DNA from: Bradyrhizobium diazoefficiens
GTDB taxonomy: Bacteria > Pseudomonadota > Alphaproteobacteria > Rhizobiales > Xanthobacteraceae
Direction of reading: 5' to 3'
DNA length: 64,000 bases
NCBI RefSeq assembly: GCF_018129965.1
Contig: NZ_JAFCKW010000001.1
Span: forward strand, 496,001 to 560,000
Shown: positions 25,626 through 34,345 of the stretch, one piece after another
Position numbering within the stretch: the first letter of the stretch is position 1
Layout: each line of letters starts with the position of its first letter
Notes under the pieces: generated by a model
What the model was told of the DNA's origin: nothing
The model's database searches: none
What the model saw: only the letters and a program-made list of their open reading frames with translations
Position numbers and translations under genes: made by a program

Positions 25626-27442
25626 ACGACTTCGTCGTCCGTTTCGCCAACGTCAACGGCTCCGGCTCGGCCAGCGCCAACGAAATGTTCGCGCGGGCGA
25701 TCCTGCGCCATGGCGTGCCGGTCTCCCCCCGCAACATCTTCCCCTCCAACATCCAGGGCCTGCCGACCTGGTACGAGGTGCGGGTGACGGAGGCGGGTCA
25801 CCTCGGCGCCCGCGGCGGTGTCGACATGATGGTGGCGATGAATCCGCAGACCTGGGACAAGGACGTCGCCGGCATCGAGCCCGGCGGCTATCTGTTCTAC
25901 GATTCCACCAAGCCGATGCCGTCGAGCAAGTTCCGCGACGACATCACCGTGATCGGCGTCCCCCTCACCGCGATCACCAACTCGACCTACACCGATCCGC
26001 GCCAGCGCCAGCTGTTCAAGAACATCATCTATTTGGGCGCGCTCTGCGCGCTGCTCGACATGGATCCGAAGCTGATCGAGCAGCTGATCGGCGAGCAGTA
26101 CAAGACCAAGGAGAAGCTGCTCTCCTCCAACGTCCACGCGCTGCATCTCGGCCGCGACTGGGCGCTGCAGAATCTGAAATGCCCGATCGGCCTGCGCGTG
26201 AAGAAGTCCGACAAGGTCGGCGACCGCATCTTCATCGAGGGCAACAGCGCGGCCGCGCTCGGCGCCGTCTATGGCGGCGCCACGGTCTGCGCGTGGTATC
26301 CGATCACGCCGTCCTCGTCGGTGGCCGAAGCCTTTACCGCTCATTGCAAGAAGTTCCGGCACGATCCTGAAACAGGCAAGGCCAAATACGCGATCGTGCA
26401 GGGCGAGGACGAGCTCGCTTCCATCGGTATGGTGATCGGCGCCTCCTGGAACGGCGCCCGTGCCTTCACCGCGACCTCAGGCCCCGGCATCTCGCTGATG
26501 ACCGAGTTCATTGGCCTGTCGTACTTCGCCGAGATCCCCGCCGTGATCATGAACATCCAGCGCGCCGGCCCCTCCACGGGCATGCCGACCCGCACCCAGC
26601 AATGCGACATCATCGCCTGCGCCTATGCTTCGCATGGCGACACCAAGCATGTGCTGCTGTTCCCGGAAGACCCGGCCGAGGCGTTCGAGTTCGCGGCGGC
26701 CGCTTTCGATCTTGCCGAGCGGCTGCAGACCACGATCTTCCTGATGCTCGACCTCGACATTGGCATGAACTACAGGCTGTGCCGGCCGCTGAAATGGGAC
26801 GATTCCAGGCAGTATGACCGCGGCAAGGTGATGACCGCGCAGATGCTGGACGAGGGCCGCGATTTCGGCCGCTATCTCGACGTCGACGGCGACGGCATCC
26901 CCTACCGCACCTACCCCGGCACGCATCCCATCAAGGGCTCCTATTTCACCCGCGGCACCTCGCGCGACCGCTATGCGCGCTATTCCGAGGAAGGCTCGGT
27001 CTATGCCGACAACATGCAGCGCCTGGTGCGCAAGTTCGAGACGGCGCAGGACCTGGTGCCGCGACCGCTGCAGGCCAACGCGGAACGGCCGACCAAATAT
27101 GGCGTGATCTATTTCGGCTCGACCTCGCCGGCGATGGACGAGGCGATCGGATTGCTCGAGGCGCGCGGCCACCAGCTCGACCGCCTGCGCGTCCGCGCCT
27201 TCCCGTTCCACTCCAGCGTGGCGAGCTTCCTCGCCGAGCACGACTTCGTCTATGTCGTCGAGCAGAACCGCGACAGCCAGTTGCGGCAGCTCATCGTCAA
27301 CGAGAACGGCATCGACCCCGTCCGCCTCGTGCCGATCGTGCATTACGACGGCACCCCGATCACCGCCCGCTTCATCGCAAAAGCCATTGGCGACCACCAT
27401 GACCGCCTCAAGGTGACCCCGCTCCGCAAGGCCGTGTCATGA
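25595..27442 (+). CDS. 2-oxoacid:ferredoxin oxidoreductase, fused gamma-alpha subunit
   Basis: The 615-residue protein starts at the ATG at 25595. Residues ~10-190 form the gamma-type domain (RFANVNGSGSASANEMFARA). The rest is the alpha-type domain, with GNSAAALGAVYGGATVCAWYPITPSS, a signature of the KorA/PorA pyrimidine-binding domain, and the C-terminal transketolase-like domain (YGVIYFGSTSPAMDEAIGLL). With the beta subunit it converts a 2-oxoacid and CoA to acyl-CoA, CO2 and reduced ferredoxin. 2-oxoglutarate is the commonest substrate for this domain order, but that is inference. Confidence 0.92.
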   Translation: MSDKKPLSSVNDFVVRFANVNGSGSASANEMFARAILRHGVPVSPRNIFPSNIQGLPTWYEVRVTEAGHLGARGGVDMMVAMNPQTWDKDVAGIEPGGYLFYDSTKPMPSSKFRDDITVIGVPLTAITNSTYTDPRQRQLFKNIIYLGALCALLDMDPKLIEQLIGEQYKTKEKLLSSNVHALHLGRDWALQNLKCPIGLRVKKSDKVGDRIFIEGNSAAALGAVYGGATVCAWYPITPSSSVAEAFTAHCKKFRHDPETGKAKYAIVQGEDELASIGMVIGASWNGARAFTATSGPGISLMTEFIGLSYFAEIPAVIMNIQRAGPSTGMPTRTQQCDIIACAYASHGDTKHVLLFPEDPAEAFEFAAAAFDLAERLQTTIFLMLDLDIGMNYRLCRPLKWDDSRQYDRGKVMTAQMLDEGRDFGRYLDVDGDGIPYRTYPGTHPIKGSYFTRGTSRDRYARYSEEGSVYADNMQRLVRKFETAQDLVPRPLQANAERPTKYGVIYFGSTSPAMDEAIGLLEARGHQLDRLRVRAFPFHSSVASFLAEHDFVYVVEQNRDSQLRQLIVNENGIDPVRLVPIVHYDGTPITARFIAKAIGDHHDRLKVTPLRKAVS

Positions 27443-27497
27443 TGTGTGCTACGATCTCCCCACTTGCGCGCCGGGCAACATCGATCTTTCCCATGAC

Positions 27498-27621
27498 GTC
27501 ATTCCGGGGCGATGCGACGCATCGAACCCGGAATCTCGAGATTCCGGGTTCGCCCTACGGGCGCCCCGGAATGACAGAAAGAGCTGGCACGTGGATGGCC
27601 GGGACAAGCCCGGCCATGACG
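27498..27621. repeat. Compound palindromic repeat between the two oxidoreductase subunit genes
   Basis: The 202-bp gap between the gamma-alpha and beta genes contains two elements. The first (27498-27575) has outer arms GTCATTCCGGGGC and GCCCCGGAATGAC and a 26-bp perfect inner palindrome centred at 27537/27538. The second (27591-27621, GGATGGCCGGGACAAGCC then CGGCCATGACG) matches the right end of the element at 13860-13980. The first is of the same type as 11576-11683. Their presence inside an operon is unusual. Confidence 0.8.
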
Positions 27622-27644
27622 CAGCCGGAACTGCAGGTGATCTG

Positions 27645-28700
27645 ATGACTTACATCGCAAAGCCGAAATTCCACCATCCGGGCCTCAAGAAGAACGAGCT
27701 CGGCTATACCCATCGCGACTACGAGGGCAAGATCTCGACGCTATGTGCGGGCTGCGGCCACGATTCGATCACGGCGTCGATCATCGAGGCCTGCTACGAG
27801 CTCTCGATCGAGCCGCACCGGGTGGCGAAGATCTCCGGCATCGGCTGCTCGTCGAAGACGCCCGACTATTTCCTCGGCAATTCGCATGGCTTCAACACCG
27901 TGCACGGCCGCATGCCATCCGTGCTGACCGGCGCCAATCTCGCCAACCGCGATTTGATCTATCTCGGCGTCTCCGGCGACGGCGATTCCGCCTCGATCGG
28001 CTTCGGCCAGTTCGCGCATTCGATCCGGCGCGGTGTCAACATGACCTATATCGTCGAGAACAATGGCGTCTACGGCTTGACCAAGGGCCAATTCTCGGCG
28101 ACCGCCGACCGTGGCTCGAAGTCCAAGAAGGGCGTCACCAACACCGACAACGCCATCGACCTCGTCGCGATCGCGCTACAGCTTGGCGCCACCTTCGTGG
28201 CGCGCTCGTTCTCGGGCGACAAGAGCCAGCTGGTGCCGCTGATCGCAGCCGCCATCGGCCACAAGGGCGCATCCTTCATCGACGTCATCAGCCCCTGCAT
28301 TGCCTTCAACAACCACGCCGGCTCGACCAAGAGTTTCGACTATGTCCGTGAGCACAATGATGCCGTGAACCGGCTCGACGTGCTGGTCGGCCGCGATGAG
28401 ATCGCGGTCGACTATGCGCCCGGCACGGTGCAGGTGGTCGAGCAGCATGACGGCAGCACGATCGCGCTACGCAAGATCGACGCCGATTACGATCCACACG
28501 ACCGGCTCGGCGCCCAGACATTCCTCGCGAAGCACGCGGCGCAAGGCCAGATCGTCACCGGCCTGCTCTACGTCGACCCCGAGGCCGACGATCTGCACGC
28601 GCATCTCAACACGGTGGACACGCCGCTGAACATGCTGGACGCGGATGCGCTGTGCCCGGGCTCGGCGGCGCTGGACAAATTCAACGCCAGTCTGCGCTGA
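27645..28700 (+). CDS. 2-oxoacid:ferredoxin oxidoreductase, beta subunit
   Basis: The 351-residue thiamine-diphosphate-binding subunit starts at the ATG at 27645, after the repeat-filled gap; reading further upstream goes through the palindromes. Fe-S cysteines are seen in TLCAGCGHDS, SGIGCSSK and ISPCIAFNN. The ThDP motif is GDGDSASIGFGQFAHSIRRGVNMTYIVENN (GDG about 30 residues before NN). It pairs with the gamma-alpha subunit encoded upstream, and the C-terminal ~80 residues form the usual beta-subunit tail. A hairpin repeat follows 10 bp after the stop. Confidence 0.93.
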   Translation: MTYIAKPKFHHPGLKKNELGYTHRDYEGKISTLCAGCGHDSITASIIEACYELSIEPHRVAKISGIGCSSKTPDYFLGNSHGFNTVHGRMPSVLTGANLANRDLIYLGVSGDGDSASIGFGQFAHSIRRGVNMTYIVENNGVYGLTKGQFSATADRGSKSKKGVTNTDNAIDLVAIALQLGATFVARSFSGDKSQLVPLIAAAIGHKGASFIDVISPCIAFNNHAGSTKSFDYVREHNDAVNRLDVLVGRDEIAVDYAPGTVQVVEQHDGSTIALRKIDADYDPHDRLGAQTFLAKHAAQGQIVTGLLYVDPEADDLHAHLNTVDTPLNMLDADALCPGSAALDKFNASLR

Positions 28701-28709
28701 GGCTTTTTT

Positions 28710-28730
28710 ACCTCTCCCTTCGGGAGAGGT
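28710..28730. repeat. Short hairpin repeat after the beta-subunit gene
   Basis: ACCTCTCCC-TTC-GGGAGAGGT, a perfect stem with a 3-base loop, is preceded by a run of Ts (28704-28709). It is the same stem as at 17938-17958. On the minus strand the T-run becomes an A-run before the stem. It could end the oxidoreductase operon or the converging gene. Confidence 0.65.
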
Positions 28731-28759
28731 CTTCGGAGGCCCTGGCTTGCACTGTCACT

Positions 28760-29344
28760 CTAGCCGACAGGCTGAGGTTCCAGCTCAGCCTCGGGCGACG
28801 GCACGGCGTCGTCCAAATGGGCCGGTCGCCCGGCACCCCAATAGTGCTTACAGATCTCGAGTAATGCTCCGACCTCCCTGGTGAGGCCGCCGGCATTGAC
28901 CACCACGCTGTCGGCGGCAAACGCCTTGCTCATCAAGGCGCGCGTCAGAAATCCAGCGGCAAATCGCTCGGCGACGAGGGGATCGACCTTGAGCACCACG
29001 AACTTCTGCATGCGCTGCTCCCAGATCTGGATCTTCCGCACGGCGCTCCAGGCGATGGTCTCGTCGGCGAGCCTGGTGTCGCGAATGCCGACACGGCTGA
29101 TGAAGACCACCGGCTCCCGGGCGGTGGTCAGCCTCCAGAGCATCCTGCAGGTGGCAAGGCCGAAAAACACCGCGCCGATATAGCAGGCGGCCAGTTCGAA
29201 GGTGGTGACGCCCTTGCCCTGCTGCCAGCTGAAGGCGAGCCAGGCACAGATCAGCGTCAGCAGCAGACAGGCGGCGAAAAGCGCCAGCAGCCGTCCCCGG
29301 GAATAGCCGATCGTAACGTTGGGCAGGCACTGACTTACGGACAT
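28760..29344 (-). CDS. STM3941-like membrane-associated protein (paralogue 1)
   Basis: The 194-residue protein has two N-terminal membrane helices (RLLALFAACLLLTLICAWLA and ELAACYIGAVFFGLATCRML). A cytoplasmic PH-like domain follows, with REPVVFISRVGIRDTRLADE and TIAWSAVRKIQIWEQR. This layout is typical of the STM3941 family. A clear paralogue lies at 36588-37217, sharing the P-V-V-x-x-x-x-x-G-I-R-D pattern after the second helix. Function unknown. Confidence 0.75.
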   Translation of the reverse strand: MSVSQCLPNVTIGYSRGRLLALFAACLLLTLICAWLAFSWQQGKGVTTFELAACYIGAVFFGLATCRMLWRLTTAREPVVFISRVGIRDTRLADETIAWSAVRKIQIWEQRMQKFVVLKVDPLVAERFAAGFLTRALMSKAFAADSVVVNAGGLTREVGALLEICKHYWGAGRPAHLDDAVPSPEAELEPQPVG

Positions 29345-29544
29345 GTTCGACCGCCACCAGCCTTTTGCAACAATCAGGAGTTTCGAACGCCCCTCCTTCC
29401 GAGGTCTTACGGCTGGAACCTTGCGCGAGGCTCCCCATGGGCGTGCGAGGCATTCGCACGTGAACGCGAAGCGCCCGGCGTGCGACCAACTGCCAGTCGG
29501 CCCTCACCGTCCCGATGCGGGCCGTTCACGCGCCTGGTGCGAGC

Positions 29545-30165
29545 ATGAAGATTGCCGTCATCCTTTCGCTTCTCTTTGCCGCGTTCGCCGGCGCAGCTCG
29601 CGCCGAAGACGGCGACGATGTCCGCGACGCCAGCAAGTCCGAGACGGAGACTTTCAACGCGCGCATGTATGCCGGGGCGCCAGGCAGCAAGGCCTATGCC
29701 TGCTTCGTGCGCCGCTACGATGCCGCGCATCTGGCGCGGCATCCGAAGCAGACGGTCGCCGCGATGAAGCTGCTGGTCTCGGCCGAACACGACACGGAGG
29801 ACGGGCAGCTCCACACTTCCTTCCGGCTCGGCTTCAGATATCGCCATCGCTCCGGCGATTTCGACTCCAGCGGGTCCTGTCACCACACGGTTTTCACCAG
29901 GCAGGGCGACGAGGTTCGGCTCGGCTGCGGTGTCGATTGCGAAGGCGGCGGCATCGGCGTTGCGCTGTCGAAGGACGACAAATCGGCCATCGTGCGGATC
30001 CAGAGTGTTAGGGTCTGGCTGCACAACAAGCCCGATGAAGACGCCGAACGATCGCTGGTCGCAGGCCAGGATGACGGCGTTTTCCGCCTCGACCGCGCCG
30101 AGAGCAGCGAATGCGCCGGCCTGGTGACCAACCGCAAGGAACTCGCCGCGCTTCGCCACAAGTGA
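29545..30165 (+). CDS. Exported cysteine-containing protein of unknown function
   Basis: The 206-residue product starts at the ATG at 29545, placing a signal peptide (MKIAVILSLLFAAFAGAARA) at the N-terminus. The mature part has five cysteines (YACFVRR, SGSCHHT, LGCGVDCEGGG, SSECAGL) that could form disulfides in the periplasm. I do not recognise the family. It precedes the DsrE-like gene by 41 bp on the same strand and may be transcribed with it. Confidence 0.78.
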   Translation: MKIAVILSLLFAAFAGAARAEDGDDVRDASKSETETFNARMYAGAPGSKAYACFVRRYDAAHLARHPKQTVAAMKLLVSAEHDTEDGQLHTSFRLGFRYRHRSGDFDSSGSCHHTVFTRQGDEVRLGCGVDCEGGGIGVALSKDDKSAIVRIQSVRVWLHNKPDEDAERSLVAGQDDGVFRLDRAESSECAGLVTNRKELAALRHK

Positions 30166-30206
30166 TATGACTCCGCCAAAGTGGAACGACGCCGGAGAAT
30201 ATCACC

Positions 30207-30656
30207 ATGAACCGCCGGAACATCTTGTGGAGCACCGTCTCGGCCCTGGGGGCTGCGTTTGCCGCCTCGCGCGCCAAGGCCGCGACTGACGCCGCGCCGT
30301 CGAACAAGCTGAAAGTGGTCTATCACCTCAGCGACGCCGAGAAGGTGAATTTCGTGCTCGGCAACATCCAAAACCATATCGACGGCGTCGGCGGTCCCGA
30401 TCACGTGACGATCGCGCTGGTGATCCACGGGCCGGCGCTGAAGGCGTTTCACTTGGCGCAGGCCAACCCGGACGTCAGCAAGCGCGTCGGCGATTTCTCC
30501 AGGGACGGCGTCGAGCTCGCCGCCTGCGGCAACACGATGAAGGCGCAGAACGTCACGCTGACGGACCTGTTGCCGGGCTTCGTCAGCGCGGAGAAAGGCG
30601 GCGTGGTCCGTTTGGCCGAGTTGCAGTCGCAGGGCTATTTGTATTTGCGGCCGTAG
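30207..30656 (+). CDS. DsrE-family protein with export signal
   Basis: The 149-residue protein has an N-terminal NRRNILWSTVSALGAAFAAS that looks like a twin-arginine or Sec signal. The DsrE/DsrF-like domain starts at NKLKVVYHLSDAEKVNFVLG, with HIDGVGGPDHVTIALVIHG and VELAACGNTMKAQ, where the single Cys sits in the usual position. Periplasmic DsrE-like proteins are common in rhizobia, and their role in sulfur or thiol handling is unproven. A palindromic repeat follows the gene. Confidence 0.87.
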   Translation: MNRRNILWSTVSALGAAFAASRAKAATDAAPSNKLKVVYHLSDAEKVNFVLGNIQNHIDGVGGPDHVTIALVIHGPALKAFHLAQANPDVSKRVGDFSRDGVELAACGNTMKAQNVTLTDLLPGFVSAEKGGVVRLAELQSQGYLYLRP

Positions 30657-30684
30657 GGCTGCGCACGGCGCCGCCACATTCTCT

Positions 30685-30805
30685 GTCATTGCAAGGCACC
30701 GGGTCCGCGCCAAGCGCAGCCCGATGACAGGCTCCGCGAAGCAATCCAGACTCTTTCCAAAGACACAGTCTGGATTGCTTCGTCGCAAGGGCTCCTCGCA
30801 ATGAC
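30685..30805. repeat. Palindromic intergenic repeat
   Basis: Outer arms are GTCATTGCAAGG at the left and CTCGCAATGAC at the right. The inner pair is GCGAAGCAATCCAGACT and AGTCTGGATTGCTTCG, with a loop of about ten bases. This is another distinct family. An apparent in-frame ATG at 30801 lies inside the element and is not used as the next gene's start. Confidence 0.78.
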
Positions 30806-30839
30806 ACTCGAGGCGGTTCGATACGTGAGGGAAAGGATC

Positions 30840-31286
30840 ATGAAGAAGGCCACGACTGCGCCAAAGAAAAGCACCGCGACGAAAGCCGAGGGCGCTTCAC
30901 CCGCAAAATTGATCGACGGCAGGATCAAGGAGCTCGGCGACTGGCGCGGCGAGATGCTGGGGCGGATCCGCGGCCTGATCAAGCAGGCCGATCCTGATGT
31001 CGTCGAGGAATGGAAATGGCGGGGCGTTCCCGTGTGGGAGCACGACGGCATCATCTGCACCGGTGAGACCTACAAGGCCGTGGTGAAGATGACGTTTGCG
31101 AAGGGCGCAGCGCTGGACGATCCCGCCGGCCTGTTCAATGCGAGCCTCGACGGCAATGTGCGGCGCGCGATCGATTTTCACGAGGGCGCGAAGATCAACG
31201 AGAAGGCGTTGAAGGCGCTGATCCGTGCGGCCGTGGCGCTGAATGCGGCGACAGCGAAAGGAAAATCCGCCAAACGATCGGCCTAA
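30840..31286 (+). CDS. DUF1801 domain protein
   Basis: The 148-residue protein has a Lys/Ala/Thr-rich N-terminus (MKKATTAPKKSTATKAEGAS) that may be flexible or bind nucleic acid. The DUF1801 domain follows: LGDWRGEMLGRIRGLIKQAD, EEWKWRGVPVWEHDGIICTG and YKAVVKMTFAKGAAL. The ATG at 30840 has GAAAGGA before it. Function unknown; homologues are widespread in soil bacteria. Flanked by palindromic repeats on both sides. Confidence 0.85.
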   Translation: MKKATTAPKKSTATKAEGASPAKLIDGRIKELGDWRGEMLGRIRGLIKQADPDVVEEWKWRGVPVWEHDGIICTGETYKAVVKMTFAKGAALDDPAGLFNASLDGNVRRAIDFHEGAKINEKALKALIRAAVALNAATAKGKSAKRSA

Positions 31287-31330
31287 TAAGACCAGATCAG
31301 TTCGTTGCCCCCACAATGACCAGGCGTCAC

Positions 31331-31460
31331 CGTCATCCTGAGGTGCGAAGCGAGTGGTGCGAAGCACCGCTTGCGCAGCCTCGAAGGATGCACGGCCGAG
31401 ATACAGCCGGGCCGTCGCCCTTCGAGGGCCGCTGAAGAAGCGGCCACCTCAGAGTGACGG
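31331..31460. repeat. Palindromic intergenic repeat
   Basis: It starts CGTCATCCTGAGGTGCGAAG and ends GGCCACCTCAGAGTGACGG, so the outer arms pair CCTGAGGTG with CACCTCAG and GTCA with TGAC. Internal pairs include GGTGCGAAGCACC. It lies between the converging DUF1801 and SpoVR genes. Another family, unlike the elements listed above. Confidence 0.75.
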
Positions 31461-31514
31461 AGTGGGCCAGCGCTCCGCCTCTCTCGACATCGTCGTGGCG
31501 GGATCCTGGCAGCC

Positions 31515-33050
31515 TCACGCCGCCGCGGTGATCGGGCGCGGACTCACGACGTATTCGCGCAGGACCTTGTCGTTGGAATCGACCTCGATCAGCGAGACGT
31601 CGTAGGTCCAGAGATCGGCGAGGTGCTGCAGCACCCGCTTGGCGTCGGTCTCGTTGAGCTGCGCGCCCTTGACGACATGGTGATGCAGGATCAAGCGGCG
31701 GTCGCCGGAGAGATCGACGTCGACGACTTCGATATTGGCGTCGATGTAGCCGACATCGTATTGCCGCGCCAGTTCGCGACGCACGCGGCGGAAGCCGCGC
31801 TCGTCGTGAATGGCGTCGACCCGGATGCCGGCGCGCTCTTCAGGATCGTCGTGCAGATGGAACATGCGGAGCTGCCGCATCAGCTTGGGGCTCAGGAACT
31901 GCGCGATGAAGCTCTCGTCGCGGTAATTGGCCCAGACGTCGCGCAGCACGCCCATCACGTCGTTCTTGCCGGCGATGTCGGGGAACCATTCGCGGTCCTC
32001 GGCTTCGGGCCGGGCGACGATGCGCTCGATGTCCTGCATCATGGCGAAGCCGAGCGCATAGGGATTGAAGCCGGAGAAGCGCGGGTCGTCGAATTCGGGC
32101 TGGAACACCACGTTGGTGTGTGACCCCAGGAATTCGAGGAAATTGCCGTCGGTGATGCGACCCTGCTGGTGCAGCTTGGTCATGATGCGATAGTGGACGT
32201 AGGTCGCAGTGCCCTCGTTCATCACCTTGGTCTGGCTCTGCGGATAGAAATATTGCGCGATGTGGCGGACGATGCGCAGCAATTCGCGCTGCCAGGGCGC
32301 CAGCCGCGGCGCGCTCTTCTCCAGGAAGTAGAGCAGGTTTTCCTGCGGCAGGCCGAGCAGCTTGCGCCGCCGCTCGAGGCTGAGCGCGGACTTGCTCTTG
32401 GCGGCACCCTTGGGGACCGTGCGCCAGAGGTCGTTGAAGACCTCCTCTTCGTGCTGGCGGCGGCGCCCCGCCCGCTTCTCCTCGGCGCGCAGGTCGAGCT
32501 TCTTCTTGCCGGGATAGCGGTCGATGCCGTGCGACATCAGCGCATGGGCTGCGTCCAGCGTGCGTTCGACCTCGACGCGGCCGTAGCGCTCCTCGCACTG
32601 CATGACGTAGGTCTTGGCGAAGTCGAGATAATCCAGGATGCCGTCGGCGTCGGTCCACTGCTTGAACAAATAGTTGTTCTTGAAGAAGTGGTTGTGGCCG
32701 AAGGCGGCGTGCGCGATCACCAGCGTCTGCATGGTCGCCGTGTTCTCCTCCATCAGATAGGAGATGCAGGGCGAGGAGTTGATCACGATTTCATAGGCAA
32801 GGCCCATGAGGCCCTTGCGGTAGGACGCCTCGTGGTAGGCGAACTGCTTGCCGAAGGACCAGTGCTTGTAGAACAGCGGCATGCCGACCGAGGAGTAGGC
32901 ATCCAGCATCTGCTCGGCGGTGATGACCTCGATCTGGTTCGGATAGACGTCGAGCCCGAGATCGTTCTCCGCCACTTCCTCGCAGGCATCGGTGATGCGC
33001 TGCAGGGTGTGAAAGTCCCAATCCGCGCCTTCGAACAATCTTTCCGTCAT
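31515..33050 (-). CDS. SpoVR family protein
   Basis: The 511-residue protein matches the SpoVR/YcgB family: WDFHTLQRITDACEEVAEND near the start, HWSFGKQFAYHEASYRKG, YLMEENTATMQTLVIAHAAFGHNHFFKNN and NEGTATYVHYRIM. Despite its Bacillus name it occurs in many non-sporulating bacteria together with PrkA and YeaH. The ATG overlaps the TGA of the upstream yeaH-like gene by 4 bp. Cytoplasmic. Biochemical role unknown, associated with stress and stationary phase. Confidence 0.95.
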   Translation of the reverse strand: MTERLFEGADWDFHTLQRITDACEEVAENDLGLDVYPNQIEVITAEQMLDAYSSVGMPLFYKHWSFGKQFAYHEASYRKGLMGLAYEIVINSSPCISYLMEENTATMQTLVIAHAAFGHNHFFKNNYLFKQWTDADGILDYLDFAKTYVMQCEERYGRVEVERTLDAAHALMSHGIDRYPGKKKLDLRAEEKRAGRRRQHEEEVFNDLWRTVPKGAAKSKSALSLERRRKLLGLPQENLLYFLEKSAPRLAPWQRELLRIVRHIAQYFYPQSQTKVMNEGTATYVHYRIMTKLHQQGRITDGNFLEFLGSHTNVVFQPEFDDPRFSGFNPYALGFAMMQDIERIVARPEAEDREWFPDIAGKNDVMGVLRDVWANYRDESFIAQFLSPKLMRQLRMFHLHDDPEERAGIRVDAIHDERGFRRVRRELARQYDVGYIDANIEVVDVDLSGDRRLILHHHVVKGAQLNETDAKRVLQHLADLWTYDVSLIEVDSNDKVLREYVVSPRPITAAA

Positions 33051-34330
33051 GGAGCAGCTTTCTCCTGGGAAGTTTCGCGGCGCTGGAACAGATCGTGGAA
33101 CACCGGGAAGATCTCGCTGCGTTCGCTGACCTTGCGCATCGAGAGCGGTGCGCCGCTATTGCGCAGGCGCTCATAGAGGGTCCAGAGCGAGGAATCGGAG
33201 AGATCGAAGGCGCTGCCGCCGGATTCCCCGACCTCGAGATAGGCGAAGAACTGGCAGGCCGGCAGGATCTTGTCGGTCAGCAACATGCCCGTGAGCTCGC
33301 CGTCGGAATAGGAATTGTCGCCGTCGGAGGCTTGCGCGGCGTAGATGTTCCAGTCGGCCGGACTGAACCGCTCGCGCACGATCTCGTGCATCGCCTGCAG
33401 CGCGCTGGAGACCAGCGTGCCGCCAGAGGCCGGACCGTAGAAGAAGGTCTGCTCGTCGACCTCCTCGGCCCGGTCGGTGTGGCGGATGAAGACGATCTCG
33501 ACGTGCTTGTAGCGCCGCTTCAGGAACACGTAGAGCAGCATGTAGAATCGCTTGGCGAGATCCTTCATGTGCTCGGACATCGAGCCCGAGACGTCCATCA
33601 GGCAGAACATCACGGCCTGCGCGACCGGCTTGGGGACCGTCTCGTAGCGGCGATAGCGGATGTCGATGGGGTCGATGAACGGAATGCGCTTCGACTTCGC
33701 CTTCAGCTTGTCGAGCTGGGCGAGCAGCAGCAAGCGCTCGTCATCGTCGGTGCATGAGGCGATCATGGATTCCAGCTCCTCGATCTCGTCCTTGCTGGGA
33801 CGCTTGAGCGCGATACGGCGCGCCATTGCGCGCCGCACCGTCCGGCTCACCGAGATGTTCGAGGGCGAACCGGACGTGGTGTAGCCGGCGCGCTGGATAC
33901 CCTCGCTCTCGGTCTGCGCGATCTTGCGTTTGGCGAGATCGGGCAGCTCGAGATCGTCGAGGAAGAGATCGACGAACTCGTCGCGGCTGAGCACGAAACG
34001 GAAGGCGTCCTCGCTGTCGCCTTCGCCGGGACCGGAATCCTTGGCGCTGCCCTGGCCGGAGCGCTGCAGATAATCGCCCTCGACGAACTTCTTGTTGCCG
34101 GGCAGCACCATGTCGCGGGTTCCGCCTTCACGGCGGAACCGCGGCTCGTGCATGCCGTCGAGCGGGATCGTGACCTCACCACCCTCCAGGACATCCTTGA
34201 TGTCGCGTTCCTGCGAGGTTTTCTTGACGGCGCCCTGCACCAGGGATTTGGCCCGACGCAAGAACCGCTGGCGGTTCTCAAGACTCTTGCCGCCTGGATT
34301 CAGGCGCCTGTCAATGATGTGAATGGCCAC
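33047..34330 (-). CDS. YeaH/YhbH family protein (DUF444, von Willebrand A-like)
   Basis: The 427-residue protein has the family start HIIDRRLNPGGKSLENRQRFLRR and a vWA-like region with the MIDAS motif FCLMDVSGSMSEHM. FIRHTDRAEEVDEQTFFYGPASGGT and YAAQASDGDNSY follow. It is the middle gene between the PrkA kinase and SpoVR, which act together in stress responses in Escherichia coli, where the homologues are YeaG, YeaH and YcgB. It starts 15 bp after prkA. Confidence 0.94.
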   Translation of the reverse strand: MAIHIIDRRLNPGGKSLENRQRFLRRAKSLVQGAVKKTSQERDIKDVLEGGEVTIPLDGMHEPRFRREGGTRDMVLPGNKKFVEGDYLQRSGQGSAKDSGPGEGDSEDAFRFVLSRDEFVDLFLDDLELPDLAKRKIAQTESEGIQRAGYTTSGSPSNISVSRTVRRAMARRIALKRPSKDEIEELESMIASCTDDDERLLLLAQLDKLKAKSKRIPFIDPIDIRYRRYETVPKPVAQAVMFCLMDVSGSMSEHMKDLAKRFYMLLYVFLKRRYKHVEIVFIRHTDRAEEVDEQTFFYGPASGGTLVSSALQAMHEIVRERFSPADWNIYAAQASDGDNSYSDGELTGMLLTDKILPACQFFAYLEVGESGGSAFDLSDSSLWTLYERLRNSGAPLSMRKVSERSEIFPVFHDLFQRRETSQEKAAP

Positions 34331-34345
34331 TGATTCCCATCCGCC

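Noticed and set aside
27444..27644. An N-terminal extension of the beta-subunit gene through the intergenic palindromes
   Set aside because: The added residues come only from repeat sequence. The family start matches the ATG at 27645.
30801..30839. An upstream ATG extending the DUF1801 protein
   Set aside because: The ATG lies inside a palindromic repeat. The ATG at 30840 has a ribosome site, and conserved sequence begins after it.
11576..31460. Possible CRISPR arrays from the recurring palindromes
   Set aside because: The elements are dispersed, single and of different families, with no regular spacers and no cas genes.
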